DNA of 61,637 nucleotides from Enterococcus sp. (GCF_022711995.1 NZ_JALAHI010000158.1:1-61637), one strand, 5' to 3'; numbered from the stretch's first letter, positions 44,318 through 54,844 are shown. Numbers and translations are program-made. The notes: generated from the sequence alone by a model not told the origin.

Positions 44318-45322
44318 ATGTATCCAGAAACGAGTCATTTGATTGCTGAAAAGCAGAAGGAGGGTGTCTTTCCCGGAACCGTCTACCGTTTCATCGATCA
44401 AGGACAACGAGAAACCCACGTTTTAGGCTATGCGGCGTGCCAACCGCAAGCGGAAATTCTTACAGAAGCTCACTTATTTGATGTAGCCTCCTTGACGAAA
44501 GTGGTTTGTACAACGACGGTGATCCTAAAATTAGTGGATCAAGGCGTTCTTGCCATCGATGCCCCCCTCGCACATTATCTACCTGATTTTACTGATCCAA
44601 AAGTTACGTTACGGCATCTTTTGACCCACACTGCGGATATCCAGACGTGGATCCCGCAACGGGACCAACTATCGGCACAGGAGTTGCGCCAAGCGTATTT
44701 GAGGTTAAAAAGCGGTCAGAAACTTGGTAAAGAAGTGAAATATACAGACACGGGAACGATTCTTTTAGGCTTTATGCTAGAAGCCCTGCTTGGCCGTTCT
44801 TTGACAGACATTTTCCAGCAAGAGGTCTTACTACCGTTAGAGATGACTCACAGCGGATTCCCCCCTTTACCAGAAGGCAGCAAAGTCGCGGCCACACAAC
44901 GTCAAGCAGATGGCAGCATGTTGAAGGGGATCACTCATGATCCTAAGGCGCGAGTGTTGGGAGAACATGCAGGCAACGCTGGTTTATTCTCTACGATCGA
45001 TGATTTGACGAAATTCGTCCAAATGGTAATGAATCACGGCCAAACGGCAAAAGGGAGTTTTCTTTCACCAGAAAGAATCGCCTCACTTTATCAAGTTCAA
45101 ACCCCTTTTGAAACAGGAAAGCGTTCCTTAGGTTGGGATCTGATTGGCACACCACCGCTGCTGTATCATACCGGGTATACCGGTACCTTTCTTTTGATTG
45201 GTTCAAATAGCAAAGCCATGCTCTTTCTCTCGAATCGGGTGCACCCCGAGGATCATCGAGACAGTTATCTCAACCATCGAGATGAAATTGTGCAAAGTTA
45301 TTTAAAAGAATCCGTTCGTTGA
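44318..45322 (+). CDS. serine hydrolase of the beta-lactamase / class C PBP family
   Basis: 334 residues. The nucleophile motif SLTK (about 63-66), the second motif KYTDTG and the third motif HTGYTG are seen. There is no signal peptide, so it is presumably cytosolic: an esterase or peptidase more than a wall enzyme. AAAGGAGGGAT precedes the ATG. The next gene, manA, follows after 48 bp. Confidence 0.9.
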   Translation: MYPETSHLIAEKQKEGVFPGTVYRFIDQGQRETHVLGYAACQPQAEILTEAHLFDVASLTKVVCTTTVILKLVDQGVLAIDAPLAHYLPDFTDPKVTLRHLLTHTADIQTWIPQRDQLSAQELRQAYLRLKSGQKLGKEVKYTDTGTILLGFMLEALLGRSLTDIFQQEVLLPLEMTHSGFPPLPEGSKVAATQRQADGSMLKGITHDPKARVLGEHAGNAGLFSTIDDLTKFVQMVMNHGQTAKGSFLSPERIASLYQVQTPFETGKRSLGWDLIGTPPLLYHTGYTGTFLLIGSNSKAMLFLSNRVHPEDHRDSYLNHRDEIVQSYLKESVR

Positions 45323-45370
45323 AGGTTTTCGTGCTATAATATTAGCGAATCAATAGAGAGGGGATCAACT

Positions 45371-46324
45371 ATGGAACCATTATTTATGAAACCTGTTTTT
45401 CAAGAAAAAATTTGGGGAGGCAGCCGGTTACATTCTGTTTTCGGATTTGACTTGCCTAATGACAACATTGGGGAAGACTGGGCGATCAGCGCACATCCTC
45501 ACGGCGTCAGCGTGATTGAAAATGGCCCATTTAAAGGCAAAACATTAGCTGATTTATGGCGGGATCATCAAGAATTATTTGGCCATTCAGATGCGCCAGT
45601 GTTTCCTTTACTGATCAAAATTTTAGATGCAGAAGACGATCTATCTGTGCAAGTGCACCCAGATGATGCTTACGGCATGAAGCATGAAGGGGAGCTAGGT
45701 AAAACAGAGTGCTGGTATATTATCGATGCCGAACCCGGTGCCGAAATCATTTACGGGCACCATGCACAAACCAAAGAAGAATTGGCAGCCATGATCGAAG
45801 AAGGACGCTGGGACGATCTATTGACAAAAGTTCCTGTTAAAAAAGGTGACTTTTTCTATGTACCAAGCGGAACGATCCATGCTATCGGTAAAGGCATCAT
45901 GATTTTGGAAACACAACAAAGTTCAGATACCACTTATCGGGTTTATGATTATGACCGAAAAGACGACCAAGGACAGACCAGAGAGTTGCATATCCAACAA
46001 TCCATTGATGTAACGACAGTTCCAGCTAGGACGCCAGAGTTGTCGATTCGTGAAATCAGACAAGGCTCTTCTGCCATCGTAACGTATCTGGAAACCGAAT
46101 TTTTCAATGTCTACGAATGGGAAGTGCGCGGTAAACTCAATCTGGAACAACGAGCCGACTATACATTGATGACAGTCATTGATGGCTACGGTCAGCTTGT
46201 GATCGATGGTCACTCCTATGAATTGAAGATGGGGACAAGCTGTATTTTACCGAACCCAATCAAAAAATGGACATTGCAAGGTGAAATGACCGTGATTGCC
46301 TCTGAACCCGGTAAGAACGCCTAA
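45371..46324 (+). CDS. manA: mannose-6-phosphate isomerase, class I
   Basis: 317 residues. Cupin metal ligands are visible in VQVHPDDAYG, KTECWYII and VPSGTIHAIG. The start AGAGGGGATCAACT-ATG is clear. Interconverts mannose-6-phosphate and fructose-6-phosphate in the cytosol. Closed by a terminator at 46386-46419. Confidence 0.96.
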   Translation: MEPLFMKPVFQEKIWGGSRLHSVFGFDLPNDNIGEDWAISAHPHGVSVIENGPFKGKTLADLWRDHQELFGHSDAPVFPLLIKILDAEDDLSVQVHPDDAYGMKHEGELGKTECWYIIDAEPGAEIIYGHHAQTKEELAAMIEEGRWDDLLTKVPVKKGDFFYVPSGTIHAIGKGIMILETQQSSDTTYRVYDYDRKDDQGQTRELHIQQSIDVTTVPARTPELSIREIRQGSSAIVTYLETEFFNVYEWEVRGKLNLEQRADYTLMTVIDGYGQLVIDGHSYELKMGTSCILPNPIKKWTLQGEMTVIASEPGKNA

Positions 46325-46385
46325 TGCAATGCTTTTGTATACATTAAGTTCATCTCCGTTAAGATAGGCACCAAACACTTAGTCA

Positions 46386-46419
46386 AAAACAGTTAGGCCA
46401 TCCGCCTAGCTGTTTTTTT
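46386..46419 (+). terminator. terminator of manA
   Basis: AAAACAG-TTAGGC pairs with GCCTAGCTGTTTT and is followed by T residues. Confidence 0.85.
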
Positions 46420-46537
46420 ATTTATAAAGATAGTCTTTAGAAATACAGACTTGAAAGGCAATAAACGGGGATATATTTAAACCATTTTTGGGAAATGTTT
46501 CCTTGTTCCCTTCCCTCTGTTGGTTTTTATCAAGGAA

Positions 46538-46573
46538 AAATAAAGGCAATCCTGCTAGGGGTTGTCTTTATTT
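46538..46573. terminator. terminator between manA and the AraC gene
   Basis: AAATAAAGGCAA (46538-46549) pairs with TTGTCTTTATTT (46562-46573), 12 bp with one G-U. Its minus-strand reading ends in a T-run, which fits termination of the AraC-type gene. The rest of 46420-46647 shows nothing recognisable. Confidence 0.7.
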
Positions 46574-46647
46574 GCGTGGAAAGCTTCAATTTTTCCATCT
46601 AAAAAACCTTCGTGAATCGAGGGCTTTATGAGTCTCAGCTTGCGAAG

Positions 46648-47529
46648 TTATCGCGAGTTCTCTGTCTGGCGATAATCACTTGGAGAAATCCCCACTTTTT
46701 TCTTAAATAAACGGCTAAAATAGGCAGTATTTTCGATCCCGATAGCCAGTGAAATTTCTTTGATGGACAAACGGGAGTAACGCAAGAGGTCTTTTGAATA
46801 GGAAATGCGTTTACTGATCTGATATTCGATGGGCGGCAACCCCATGTATTTCGAAAACTCCTTCACGATTTGATATTTGTTGATATGGTAGGTTTCTGCT
46901 AAGGACTCCAAAGTGATTCCTTGACGGAAATCTTCTTCCAATTGATCGCGGATCTGCAAAATATACGCCGGAATCTCATTGGTAGTAAAGTCCAGATGAT
47001 ACTTTTGCAGCAATAGTTCATTTAATAATTGATGGATCAAGACAGAACTTTGGAAAGCGGTTTTCGCATTGGGTTCGGGCTGTAAGGCCAGCAGTTCTTG
47101 GAAAACGAGATGAATCGAGTTTTGATAGCTACTGCCAGAATTTGTATGAAGAAGCGGACTGCCATTTTTGCGAAATTCATCATAAAACGCGGCAGCATTG
47201 GCACCATGCAGGTGAATCCAGTCCATTTCCCAAGGTTCTTGACTGGTGGTGCGGTAATACTGGTAGTCAGTGCAGTCGATAAAAAAAACATCACCAGCAT
47301 TCAATTGATAGGTTTTTCCTTGATAGCGTAATTCTCCCTGACCCGACAATGTATATTTAATCAAATAAGACGGCAGATTTTCTCGCTCAGTAAAATAGGG
47401 CTTACTGGCTTTGAAATAACCGATTTCTTGGATGTAATAAAAGAGTTCTCGTTGTTTTTGAGTAGAGGTATTGATATAGCGGAGTGAGTCCGTTGACCAT
47501 GAGTGGTTGGCTTTTTCCCAATAATCCAT
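46648..47529 (-). CDS. AraC family transcriptional regulator, probably of rhamnose genes
   Basis: 293 residues. An N-terminal cupin-type sugar-binding domain (about 40-160, YTLSGQGELRYQGKTYQL) precedes a C-terminal pair of helix-turn-helices. These are ITLESLAETYHINKYQIVKEF and ISLAIGIENTAYFSRLFKK. AAAGGAGAG precedes the ATG. Divergent from rhaB with a 150-bp shared intergenic region, so it most likely activates rhaBAD-fucO in the presence of L-rhamnose. Confidence 0.9.
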   Translation of the reverse strand: MDYWEKANHSWSTDSLRYINTSTQKQRELFYYIQEIGYFKASKPYFTERENLPSYLIKYTLSGQGELRYQGKTYQLNAGDVFFIDCTDYQYYRTTSQEPWEMDWIHLHGANAAAFYDEFRKNGSPLLHTNSGSSYQNSIHLVFQELLALQPEPNAKTAFQSSVLIHQLLNELLLQKYHLDFTTNEIPAYILQIRDQLEEDFRQGITLESLAETYHINKYQIVKEFSKYMGLPPIEYQISKRISYSKDLLRYSRLSIKEISLAIGIENTAYFSRLFKKKVGISPSDYRQTENSR

Positions 47530-47634
47530 TGTGCTCTCCTTTTACCAAGATTGTGCAAGTGTTTATCAAAATTGTGGGATGAAAGTCTTGCTTTGTCAAG
47601 CTAAAATTCACTTGTAAGGAATGAGTCATCGAAC

Positions 47635-47647
47635 TGTAATCGATTTA
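47635..47647 (+). promoter_or_regulatory. possible catabolite (cre-like) site before rhaB
   Basis: TGTAATCGATTTA departs from the CcpA consensus at the penultimate position, about 33 bp before the rhaB start. Catabolite repression is expected for such an operon, but the match is only fair. Confidence 0.3.
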
Positions 47648-47679
47648 TTTTTTAACAAGATAATGAAAGGTGGAGTCGT

Positions 47680-49137
47680 GTGAAATCATTTATTGCTATC
47701 GATATCGGTGCTTCTAGTGGTCGCTTGATGCTAAGCCAATGGAAAGACGATCAGATGACCTTAGAAGAAATTCATCGCTTTAAAAATGGCTTTCGCCAGC
47801 AGGATGGACATGACCGTTGGCAAATCGATTATCTGATTCAAGAAATTTTGCTAGGATTGCAAAAAGCAAAGCATGCAGGAATTACCTCTTGTTTTGTCGG
47901 CATTGACACGTGGGCGGTAGATTACTGCTTGGTCGATCAGACAGGTCATCGTTTAGGAGATCCAATCGCCTATCGTGATGAACGGACAAATGGGGCGATT
48001 GCAGCTTTTGGCCAGCGTTATTCCCTTCAAAAGCTTTATGAAAAAACGGGGATTCAACTACAGCCCTTCAATACGATTTTTCAATTGGCCAATGAAGACC
48101 CCCAGCTGTTGCAACAAGCAGATAAACTACTCCTGATCCCAGATTATCTAGGCTATGTTTTTACTGGGAAAATGGTCACTGAAAAAACCAATGCATCAAC
48201 GATGCAGTTGTTAAATGTCACGACACAAACTTGGGATGCTGAGTTATTAAATGAAATTGGCGTGACCGAAGCGTTGTTTCCACCGCTTGTGGATGCTGGG
48301 ACAACTTTAGGTACATTAAATCATGAACAGTTTCCTAGCTATGATTTGCCGCAAGCAACCTTTGTGACAGTTGCCAGTCATGATACGGCGTCTGCCATCA
48401 TAGGCACACCTGCAGAAGGCTCCGATTGGGGCTATATCAGCAGCGGCACGTGGTCGTTGTTAGGGGTGGAGACGAAAGTACCGAATGTTTCGATGACTGC
48501 TTTTAATGAAAATTATACCAACGAGTGGGGCGCCCATCATACGATTCGCTTCTTGAAAAATATTATGGGGATGTGGCTGATTCAAGAGGTGGCTCGGCAA
48601 CAAGATTATCGCTATTCTTACGCAGAGTTGGCCTCATTGGCGGAAAACACCCCCGCTTTTCAACAGTTTGTCGATGTCAACGATCCTCGTTTTTTAAACC
48701 CGAAGAATATGATCACAGAACTGCAGGCGTATTGTCGCGAGACACAGCAAAAAGTACCCCAAACGGCTGGAGAACTCGCCCGCTGTGTATACGACAATTT
48801 GGCACTTTGTTATGCCAGTGAATTGCAGCAATTGGCACAACTGACCGAAGACGGTAAAAAGATACAAAAATTGCATATTGTGGGCGGAGGCTCCAACAAC
48901 TGCTTTTTAAATCAATTAACCGCCAATATTGCGCAAATCACCATCGAAGCTGGACCTAGTGAAGCGACAGCCATCGGAAATGTGTTGATGCAGATGATCA
49001 ATGCCGGCGTTTTTGCTTCTTTATCTGAAGCTCGGCAAGCGGTCAAGCGTTCTTTTCCTTGTGTTGTCCACAAGCCCCAGTCCCATGAGTCGAACATAGT
49101 CACCGAATATCAAGAATTTTTAAAAGGAGTAGGATAA
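47680..49137 (+). CDS. rhaB: rhamnulokinase
   Basis: 485 residues from a GTG start after AAAGGTGG. FGGY-kinase motifs [13 protein letters not shown] at the N-terminus, the GIDTWAVDY loop and the C-terminal IVGGGSNN phosphate site are intact. Phosphorylates L-rhamnulose. First gene of rhaB-rhaA-rhaD-fucO. No rhamnose transporter or mutarotase gene is present in the window. Confidence 0.95.
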   Translation: MKSFIAIDIGASSGRLMLSQWKDDQMTLEEIHRFKNGFRQQDGHDRWQIDYLIQEILLGLQKAKHAGITSCFVGIDTWAVDYCLVDQTGHRLGDPIAYRDERTNGAIAAFGQRYSLQKLYEKTGIQLQPFNTIFQLANEDPQLLQQADKLLLIPDYLGYVFTGKMVTEKTNASTMQLLNVTTQTWDAELLNEIGVTEALFPPLVDAGTTLGTLNHEQFPSYDLPQATFVTVASHDTASAIIGTPAEGSDWGYISSGTWSLLGVETKVPNVSMTAFNENYTNEWGAHHTIRFLKNIMGMWLIQEVARQQDYRYSYAELASLAENTPAFQQFVDVNDPRFLNPKNMITELQAYCRETQQKVPQTAGELARCVYDNLALCYASELQQLAQLTEDGKKIQKLHIVGGGSNNCFLNQLTANIAQITIEAGPSEATAIGNVLMQMINAGVFASLSEARQAVKRSFPCVVHKPQSHESNIVTEYQEFLKGVG

Positions 49138-49139
49138 AA

Positions 49140-50393
49140 ATGACCACTATTCAGCAACGTTATGAGGAAGCCAAAGCCGCTTATGCCAAATTAGGCGTTG
49201 ATACGGATGCCGTATTAAAAAAACTCGCCGATGTCAAAATTTCCATGCATGTCTGGCAAGGGGATGATGTTCAAGGATTTTTAAGTGAGGAGGCATTATC
49301 AGGAGGGATTTCAGTTACAGGAAATTATCCAGGAGCCGCCCACACACCAGAAGAGTTGCGAAAAGACTTAGAAAAAGCCTATTCATTGATTCCAGGGAAA
49401 CACAAGTTGAACTTGCATGCCATTTACTTGGATACCGATGAAGCGGTTGACTTGAATGAATTAGAACCAAAGCACTTTGAAAAATGGGTGGCTTGGGCGA
49501 AGGAACAAGGTCTAGGACTAGATTTTAACCCAACCTTTTTCTCACACCCAATGTTTAAAGACGGCTTTACGCTAGCCTCACCTGATGAAGATGTTCGTCA
49601 GTTCTGGATCGAGCATGGGAAACGTTCACGAAAAATTGCCGCTTATATGGGGAAAGAAACCGGACAAGTGTGTGTCAATAATTTCTGGATCCCAGATGGT
49701 TATAAAGATAACCCAATTGATCGCTATACCCCCCGTGAACGATTGATGACCGCGTTAGATGAGATTTTTGCTGAAGAGCTGCCAGCGGAATACACATTGG
49801 ATGCTGTAGAAAGTAAACTTTTTGGTCTTGGTGCAGAAGCTTATACAGTCGGTTCTCATGAATTTTATATGGGCTATGGCTTGACTCGCGACAAATTGAT
49901 CTGTTTAGATGCTGGCCACTTCCATCCAACAGAAGTGATTTCCAATAAATTGTCTTCATTGGCACTTTTCAGTAAAGGAATTCTCTTACATGTCAGCCGT
50001 CCCGTTCGCTGGGATAGTGACCATGTTGTCATTATGGATGACGAACTGCAAGAGATTGGTCGTGAATTGGTGCGCAATGACTTGTTAGCAAAAACCAATA
50101 TCGGTCTTGATTTCTTTGATGCAACGATCAATCGTGTAGCAGCTTGGGTCATTGGCACCCGCAACACTCAAAAAGCATTGTTAAAAGCGATGCTTGAGCC
50201 AATAAATGAATTAAAAGAGATGGAATTAGCCGGTAATTTTACGACTCGTTTAGCTTTAACGGAAGAATTGAAAGACTATCCTTATGCCGATGTCTGGAAT
50301 TACTACTGTGAAAGCCAAGGCGTTCCTGTCGGTCTCGACTGGTTGTCAGAAGTCAAAGCATATGAAGAAACTGTCTTAGCAGCAAGAAAGTAG
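49140..50393 (+). CDS. rhaA: L-rhamnose isomerase
   Basis: 417 residues, full length for RhaA. Segments such as [26 protein letters not shown] and [11 protein letters not shown] (metal-binding region) are characteristic. Converts L-rhamnose to L-rhamnulose. Starts 2 nt after rhaB behind AAAAGGAGTAGG. Confidence 0.97.
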   Translation: MTTIQQRYEEAKAAYAKLGVDTDAVLKKLADVKISMHVWQGDDVQGFLSEEALSGGISVTGNYPGAAHTPEELRKDLEKAYSLIPGKHKLNLHAIYLDTDEAVDLNELEPKHFEKWVAWAKEQGLGLDFNPTFFSHPMFKDGFTLASPDEDVRQFWIEHGKRSRKIAAYMGKETGQVCVNNFWIPDGYKDNPIDRYTPRERLMTALDEIFAEELPAEYTLDAVESKLFGLGAEAYTVGSHEFYMGYGLTRDKLICLDAGHFHPTEVISNKLSSLALFSKGILLHVSRPVRWDSDHVVIMDDELQEIGRELVRNDLLAKTNIGLDFFDATINRVAAWVIGTRNTQKALLKAMLEPINELKEMELAGNFTTRLALTEELKDYPYADVWNYYCESQGVPVGLDWLSEVKAYEETVLAARK

Positions 50394-50400
50394 GAGAACA

Positions 50401-51225
50401 ATGAAAAAAATGGATATGTTACAAGCAAATTTTGTTCAAGAAATGATGGAAACAACCGCTAACCTTTACCGCTTAGGTTGGGATGAGCGAAATGGAGGCA
50501 ATATTTCTTATCTGTTAACAGAAGAAGAGATCCTGCCGTTCATCGATCCTAAAATCGTTTTACGTGAAATTCCGATGATCTTTGATGCAAGCGCGTTGGC
50601 AGGCAATTATTTTCTTGTCACTGGTTCAGGGAAATATTTTAAAAATGTCGCAGCCCATCCAGCCGAAAACATTGGACTGATCCGCGTGAAAGAAGATGGA
50701 CAAACATTAGAATTGCTTTGGGGCTTGGAAAATGGCGCTGTACCAACTAGTGAACTGCCTAGCCATTTTATGAGTCACATCTCTCGACTATCGGTTGACC
50801 CACAAAATCGGATTGTCATGCACAACCATGCCTCACATTTATTGGCGATGAGTTTTACCCATGAATTAGATGAACGCAGCTTTACTAGAACCTTGTGGCA
50901 AATGTGCACTGAATGTCTCGTTGTTTTTCCAGAAGGAGTTTCCATCATTCCTTGGATGGTTCCTGGAACCAATGAAATTGGTGAAGCAACCGCTGCGAAA
51001 ATGAAAGAGACTCGTTTAGTTCTTTGGCCACAACACGGAATCTATGGCGCAGGAAAAGATATGGATGAAGTTTTCGGTTTGATTGAAACCGCAGAAAAAG
51101 CGGCTGAAGTTTACACCTATGTCAAAGCACAAGGCCCAATTTTACAAACCATCACAGATGAAAATCTAAAAAAATTGGCAGATGCGTTTAACGTAACACC
51201 TCGTGAAGGCTATCTTGAGAGTTAA
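50401..51225 (+). CDS. rhaD: rhamnulose-1-phosphate aldolase
   Basis: 274 residues, class II aldolase/adducin fold. The Zn-binding His-x-His is visible in MHNHASHLL, with a third His in PQHGIYG. Splits rhamnulose-1-phosphate into DHAP and L-lactaldehyde. Starts 7 nt after rhaA. Confidence 0.96.
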   Translation: MKKMDMLQANFVQEMMETTANLYRLGWDERNGGNISYLLTEEEILPFIDPKIVLREIPMIFDASALAGNYFLVTGSGKYFKNVAAHPAENIGLIRVKEDGQTLELLWGLENGAVPTSELPSHFMSHISRLSVDPQNRIVMHNHASHLLAMSFTHELDERSFTRTLWQMCTECLVVFPEGVSIIPWMVPGTNEIGEATAAKMKETRLVLWPQHGIYGAGKDMDEVFGLIETAEKAAEVYTYVKAQGPILQTITDENLKKLADAFNVTPREGYLES

Positions 51226-51252
51226 ATAGAAAAGGGTTCTCCTTTTCTATTT
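51224..51252 (+). terminator. intercistronic hairpin between rhaD and fucO
   Basis: AAATAGAAAAGG (51224-51235) pairs perfectly with CCTTTTCTATTT (51241-51252), loop GTTCT. The rhaD stop codon lies in the arm. The T-tract is weak, so it may only reduce fucO expression or stabilise the rhaBAD mRNA. Confidence 0.6.
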
Positions 51253-51294
51253 TAAAATAAATTGTGAATATATTAACAACCGGAGGGAAAGAAC

Positions 51295-52446
51295 ATGGCA
51301 AACAGAATGATTTTGAATGAAACATCGTATTTTGGTAAAGGGGCAATCGAACAAATCCCGGCTGAAATCAAGGCGCGGGGCTTCAAAAAAGTTGCAGTGA
51401 TCACGGATAAAGATTTGGTTAAGTTTGACGTTGCGACCAAAGTCACGGCATTGTTGGATGAAGCAGGGATTGCCTATGGCTTGTATGATGGAATCGTACC
51501 AAATCCAACGATCCAAGTTGTCAAAGACAGTTTGGCTTTCGTCAAAGAAACACAAGCGGATTGTATGATCGCTATCGGGGGAGGCTCGCCTATCGATACT
51601 GCTAAAGCCATCGGCATCATTGCAACAAATCCGGAATTTTCTGATGTCATCAGTCTCGAAGGCGTAGCGGAGACAAAGAACCCTTGTTTACCAATCTTAG
51701 CTGTGCCAACAACATCGGGTACTGCAGCCGAAGTCACCATCAACTATGTTATCACAGATGAAGGCAACCATCGCAAATTCGTTTGTGTCGATCCCCATGA
51801 TATTCCAATCGTTGCTTTTGTGGACAGTGATATGATGATGGGCATGCCAAAAAGCTTAGCAGCGGCTACTGGAATGGATGCGATGACGCATGCGATTGAA
51901 GGCTTCATTACCAAAGGTGCATGGGAAATGACAGATATGCTGCATATCAAAGCCATCGAAATCATTGGCCGCTCATTGAGAGATTCGGTACAAGGGGATC
52001 AAGCCGGTTGTGAAGCGATGGCATTAGGACAATACATTGCGGGCATGGGCTTTTCCAATGTCGGCTTAGGGCTGGTACACGGGATGGCACATCCATTGTC
52101 CGCTTGGTATAACATCCCTCACGGCGTCGCTTGTGCGTCATTATTGCCAACCATCATGAAATACAACAAAGATTTTACCGGTGAAAAATACCGGGAGATT
52201 GCCATCGCATTGGGGATCGAGAATGCCGAAACGATGTCATTAGAAGCTGTCCGTGATGCCGCTTGTCAAGCGATCGATCAATTAAGCAAAGATGTAGGCA
52301 TTCCAGCAACGATCTCCGAATTAGGTGTGAAAGCAGAAGACATCCCAGCAATTGCTAAAGATGCGTTGAATGATGTTTGTACCCCAGGAAATCCAAGAGA
52401 CACCACAGTCGAAGAGATTATCGACCTTTATCAATCATTAATGTAA
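51295..52446 (+). CDS. fucO: lactaldehyde reductase (iron-containing alcohol dehydrogenase)
   Basis: 383 residues. GGGSPIDTAKAIG nucleotide loop and the metal ligands around GMDAMTHAIEGF and GLVHGMAHPLSAWYNIPHG are evident. Reduces L-lactaldehyde from rhamnulose-1-phosphate cleavage to 1,2-propanediol. GGAGGG precedes the ATG. Confidence 0.95.
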   Translation: MANRMILNETSYFGKGAIEQIPAEIKARGFKKVAVITDKDLVKFDVATKVTALLDEAGIAYGLYDGIVPNPTIQVVKDSLAFVKETQADCMIAIGGGSPIDTAKAIGIIATNPEFSDVISLEGVAETKNPCLPILAVPTTSGTAAEVTINYVITDEGNHRKFVCVDPHDIPIVAFVDSDMMMGMPKSLAAATGMDAMTHAIEGFITKGAWEMTDMLHIKAIEIIGRSLRDSVQGDQAGCEAMALGQYIAGMGFSNVGLGLVHGMAHPLSAWYNIPHGVACASLLPTIMKYNKDFTGEKYREIAIALGIENAETMSLEAVRDAACQAIDQLSKDVGIPATISELGVKAEDIPAIAKDALNDVCTPGNPRDTTVEEIIDLYQSLM

Positions 52447-52625
52447 GCTGGTTCAGAGGATTATCATTCCTGATTCCTATTTTCGACTCAAGCGCAAGAG
52501 GTCATTGAACAGCAAAAGGATTTGGCGAAAGGTTTTTCAATTTTAAACGAATCCATAACGATTCTGCCAGTTCATTTTGCAGAGCGCAGCAATTCGCACC
52601 GTATCCTAAAGAGTGAATCACTCCC

Positions 52626-52727
52626 GGGACTGTGACATAAGTCATTCTCCAACAAGTTAAACCGAATAATAGATAATGTTCGGATTATGCTACTTGTAGG
52701 AGACTTATGGCGCAGTTCTGTTTTTTG
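52626..52727. repeat. imperfect long inverted repeat ending in a T-run (terminator-like element)
   Basis: GGGACTGTGACATAAGTC plus TCTCCAACAAGT on the left (52626-52657) faces ACTTGTAGGAGACTTATGG and CGCAGTTCTG on the right (52692-52720), with TTTTTTG behind. Arms of about 30 nt pair with a few mismatches. Palindromes of this GACATAAGTC type look like a dispersed intergenic family. The rest of the 373-bp gap (52447-52625, 52728-52819) shows no gene. Confidence 0.65.
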
Positions 52728-52819
52728 TTATGTGGTTCGATCCAAGAAAATCAATAGTTTTGGATAGACGGTTGGCTTAGATTTGTTATAATGGCTGTAA
52801 TAAAGGATAGGTGAAAAGA

Positions 52820-53959
52820 ATGATTTACTTTGATCATGCAGCAACAACCCCAATGCACCCTGCGGTCATTCAAACCATGAACGACACCATGGCAGCATTT
52901 TTTGGCAATCCCTCTAGTATTCATAGTTATGGTCGGGATGCCCATACCAAACTAGAAGAAGCGCGACAAGTGATCGCTGAACAGCTAGGTGTCAAAGCGC
53001 ATGAGATCATTTTCAATAGCGGCGGCACAGAGAGCGACAACACAGCAATCATTGGAGCAGCTTATGCCAAGCAAGCAGAAGGCAAGCACATTATCACAAC
53101 GATGATCGAACATCCAGCGGTTATCGAAAGTATGAAATTTTTGGAACAACAAGGTTTTGAGGTGACCTATCTGCCAGTTGACAAAAAAGGCCAGCTTTTT
53201 GCAGAACAAGTCGCAGAGGCGCTACGTCCTGATACGATTCTGGTATCGATCATGTTCGCCAATAATGAGACCGGGAATATTTTACCGATCCCAGCCATTG
53301 GCGAGCTTCTAAAAGAGCATTCCGCTGTCTTTCATACGGATGCTGTACAAGCCTATGGCAAGCTGATGATTGATCCAAGTGCTTTTGGCATTGATATGTT
53401 AAGCATTTCTGCCCATAAGATCAATGGGCCCAAAGGCGTCGGTTTTTTGTATAAACGAGATGGCCTGTCGCTGCCGAATTTGTTGCATGGTGGCGAACAA
53501 GAAGAAAAGCGCCGTGCCGGTACAGAAAATCTTGCAGGAATTGCAGGGATGGCGAAAGCTATTTCATTATTAACGCCAGCCGAACAAAGCGCCCACAAGC
53601 AAACGTATCAACAATTTGCTGCACAAGTTTTTTCAGTTCTGCAAGAAAAAGGGGTCGACTACCGCTTGAATGGCGATCCTGACAGCAAACTGCCTCATAT
53701 CATCAATCTGCAGTTTCCAGGGGTCAATAGCGATCTCTTGTTGATGAAACTGGATCTCAAAGGGATTGCTATCTCAACGGGGTCTGCCTGTACCGCGGGA
53801 AATGTGGAACCTTCGCATGTATTAGAAGCGATGTATGGCAAAGAGCATCCAGCTGTCGGCGAATCTGTCCGAATTAGTTTTGGCCTAGGCAATACAGAAG
53901 CAGAAGTACAACGTTTCGCTGAAATCCTCGCTCAAACCGTTTTAGAAACTAAGAAGTAA
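52820..53959 (+). CDS. cysteine desulfurase (NifS/IscS-like)
   Basis: 379 residues. N-terminal IYFDHAATTP, the PLP lysine in SISAHKINGPKG and the catalytic-loop Cys in STGSACTAGN are present. Supplies persulfide sulfur, probably to MnmA for tRNA thiolation. In related bacteria this gene, DUF1831 and mnmA lie together; here mnmA is about 4.2 kb away. ATG 52820 is preferred to a GTG at 52811, which overlaps the GGATAGG ribosome-binding site. Confidence 0.95.
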   Translation: MIYFDHAATTPMHPAVIQTMNDTMAAFFGNPSSIHSYGRDAHTKLEEARQVIAEQLGVKAHEIIFNSGGTESDNTAIIGAAYAKQAEGKHIITTMIEHPAVIESMKFLEQQGFEVTYLPVDKKGQLFAEQVAEALRPDTILVSIMFANNETGNILPIPAIGELLKEHSAVFHTDAVQAYGKLMIDPSAFGIDMLSISAHKINGPKGVGFLYKRDGLSLPNLLHGGEQEEKRRAGTENLAGIAGMAKAISLLTPAEQSAHKQTYQQFAAQVFSVLQEKGVDYRLNGDPDSKLPHIINLQFPGVNSDLLLMKLDLKGIAISTGSACTAGNVEPSHVLEAMYGKEHPAVGESVRISFGLGNTEAEVQRFAEILAQTVLETKK

Positions 53960-53971
53960 TAAGATCATCAG

Positions 53972-54193
53972 GTGACTTCTAGAGGGCAGCGATTCTTTAA
54001 GGACAAGGCAAAGGATTGTGAAAAGCAAAAAAACGCTGGCATTTATACAGCCATTCATGATAATCTGAAGAAAGAAAGAGCGAATTTCAAAGAGCTTCAG
54101 CAAGCAGGAAGTAAAGAGCAATCACTTGCGCTGTTTCAAGGGAAGTTTTTTGAAAAAAACGTCAAAACGAGGTGGAAAGCAAATGGCATTTGA
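53972..54193 (+). CDS. possible small charged protein between cysteine desulfurase and DUF1831
   Basis: 73 residues from a GTG start with a poor ribosome-binding site. It is rich in Lys, Glu and Gln and would form amphipathic helices (HDNLKKERANFKELQQAG). It fills the gap between two coupled genes and overlaps the DUF1831 start by 11 nt, which speaks for a real gene. No family was recognised and it may be only leader sequence. Confidence 0.3.
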   Translation: MTSRGQRFFKDKAKDCEKQKNAGIYTAIHDNLKKERANFKELQQAGSKEQSLALFQGKFFEKNVKTRWKANGI

Positions 54194-54527
54194 AACAACA
54201 ACAACTGTCTTAGGTGCGAAGACTCGCTATCAACTAGCGCCAGAAGCAAAGAAATATACGTTACGAGACAATGGGTTTACTGAAACCAACAGCGGCAATT
54301 TCCAATTGATCCGTGGATTAGAAGCAACACCACAAAGCAAAGAAGGCTTCAAATTAAAAATCACTGTCGCTAAAGATATCAAAACCTTTAAGATGTCGAT
54401 CACGACAGCAAATGGGTTAAAAGCGGTCAATATCTTTAAAGACCCACAACACGAAATGCTGCAAGAAAAATTTTATTTCTTGATGGATGGCTTTATTAGT
54501 CGCGGACTATTCGTCAAAGTGGATTAA
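54183..54527 (+). CDS. DUF1831 family protein
   Basis: 114 residues from the ATG at 54183 after GAGGTGG. The sequence (MAFETTTTVLGAKTRYQLAP to FISRGLFVKVD) fits the small alpha/beta DUF1831 family of Lactobacillales. Its genes typically follow a cysteine desulfurase and precede mnmA. Role in tRNA thiolation is inferred from context only. Confidence 0.85.
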   Translation: MAFETTTTVLGAKTRYQLAPEAKKYTLRDNGFTETNSGNFQLIRGLEATPQSKEGFKLKITVAKDIKTFKMSITTANGLKAVNIFKDPQHEMLQEKFYFLMDGFISRGLFVKVD

Positions 54528-54565
54528 CTCGCGTTTTTTCCAACCATTGGAGCCTTTCAATAAAA

Positions 54566-54754
54566 GCAACCGAAAGATTTTCGATTCAAAAGGGTATCTG
54601 TATGACAATCATTCATGAATAAAAAAGGAGTGTGTTAGACTGCAGTGGGCTGTAGGCTAGCACTGATCCGTGATGTGCAACAGCGCATCGTGCTTTACGT
54701 TCATGTCAATTTGTCTCATACTCTGAAGAAGGGAAAACTTTCGGTTGTTTTTTT
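54566..54754 (+). ncRNA. candidate structured RNA or composite terminator
   Basis: GCAACCGAAAG (54566-54576) pairs with CTTTCGGTTGT (54738-54748, ending in a G-U pair) followed by seven T. The flanking TTTTC and GAAAA extend the stem. Inside are hairpins CAGTG/CACTG (54643-54647/54661-54665) and GATGTGC-AACA-GCGCATC (54672-54689). The 317-bp gap between DUF1831 and the metallophosphoesterase has no convincing gene. The 190-nt folded unit ending in a terminator could be a small RNA, or the terminator of the desulfurase operon. Confidence 0.4.
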
Positions 54755-54844
54755 GATAGATAGAAAAAGTTCTTCCAATATTTTTTTAAAGGATAAAATC
54801 GCTCCAGAAGGACAAGCAGTCAGATCCTTAGAAAGGAAGAGTCC

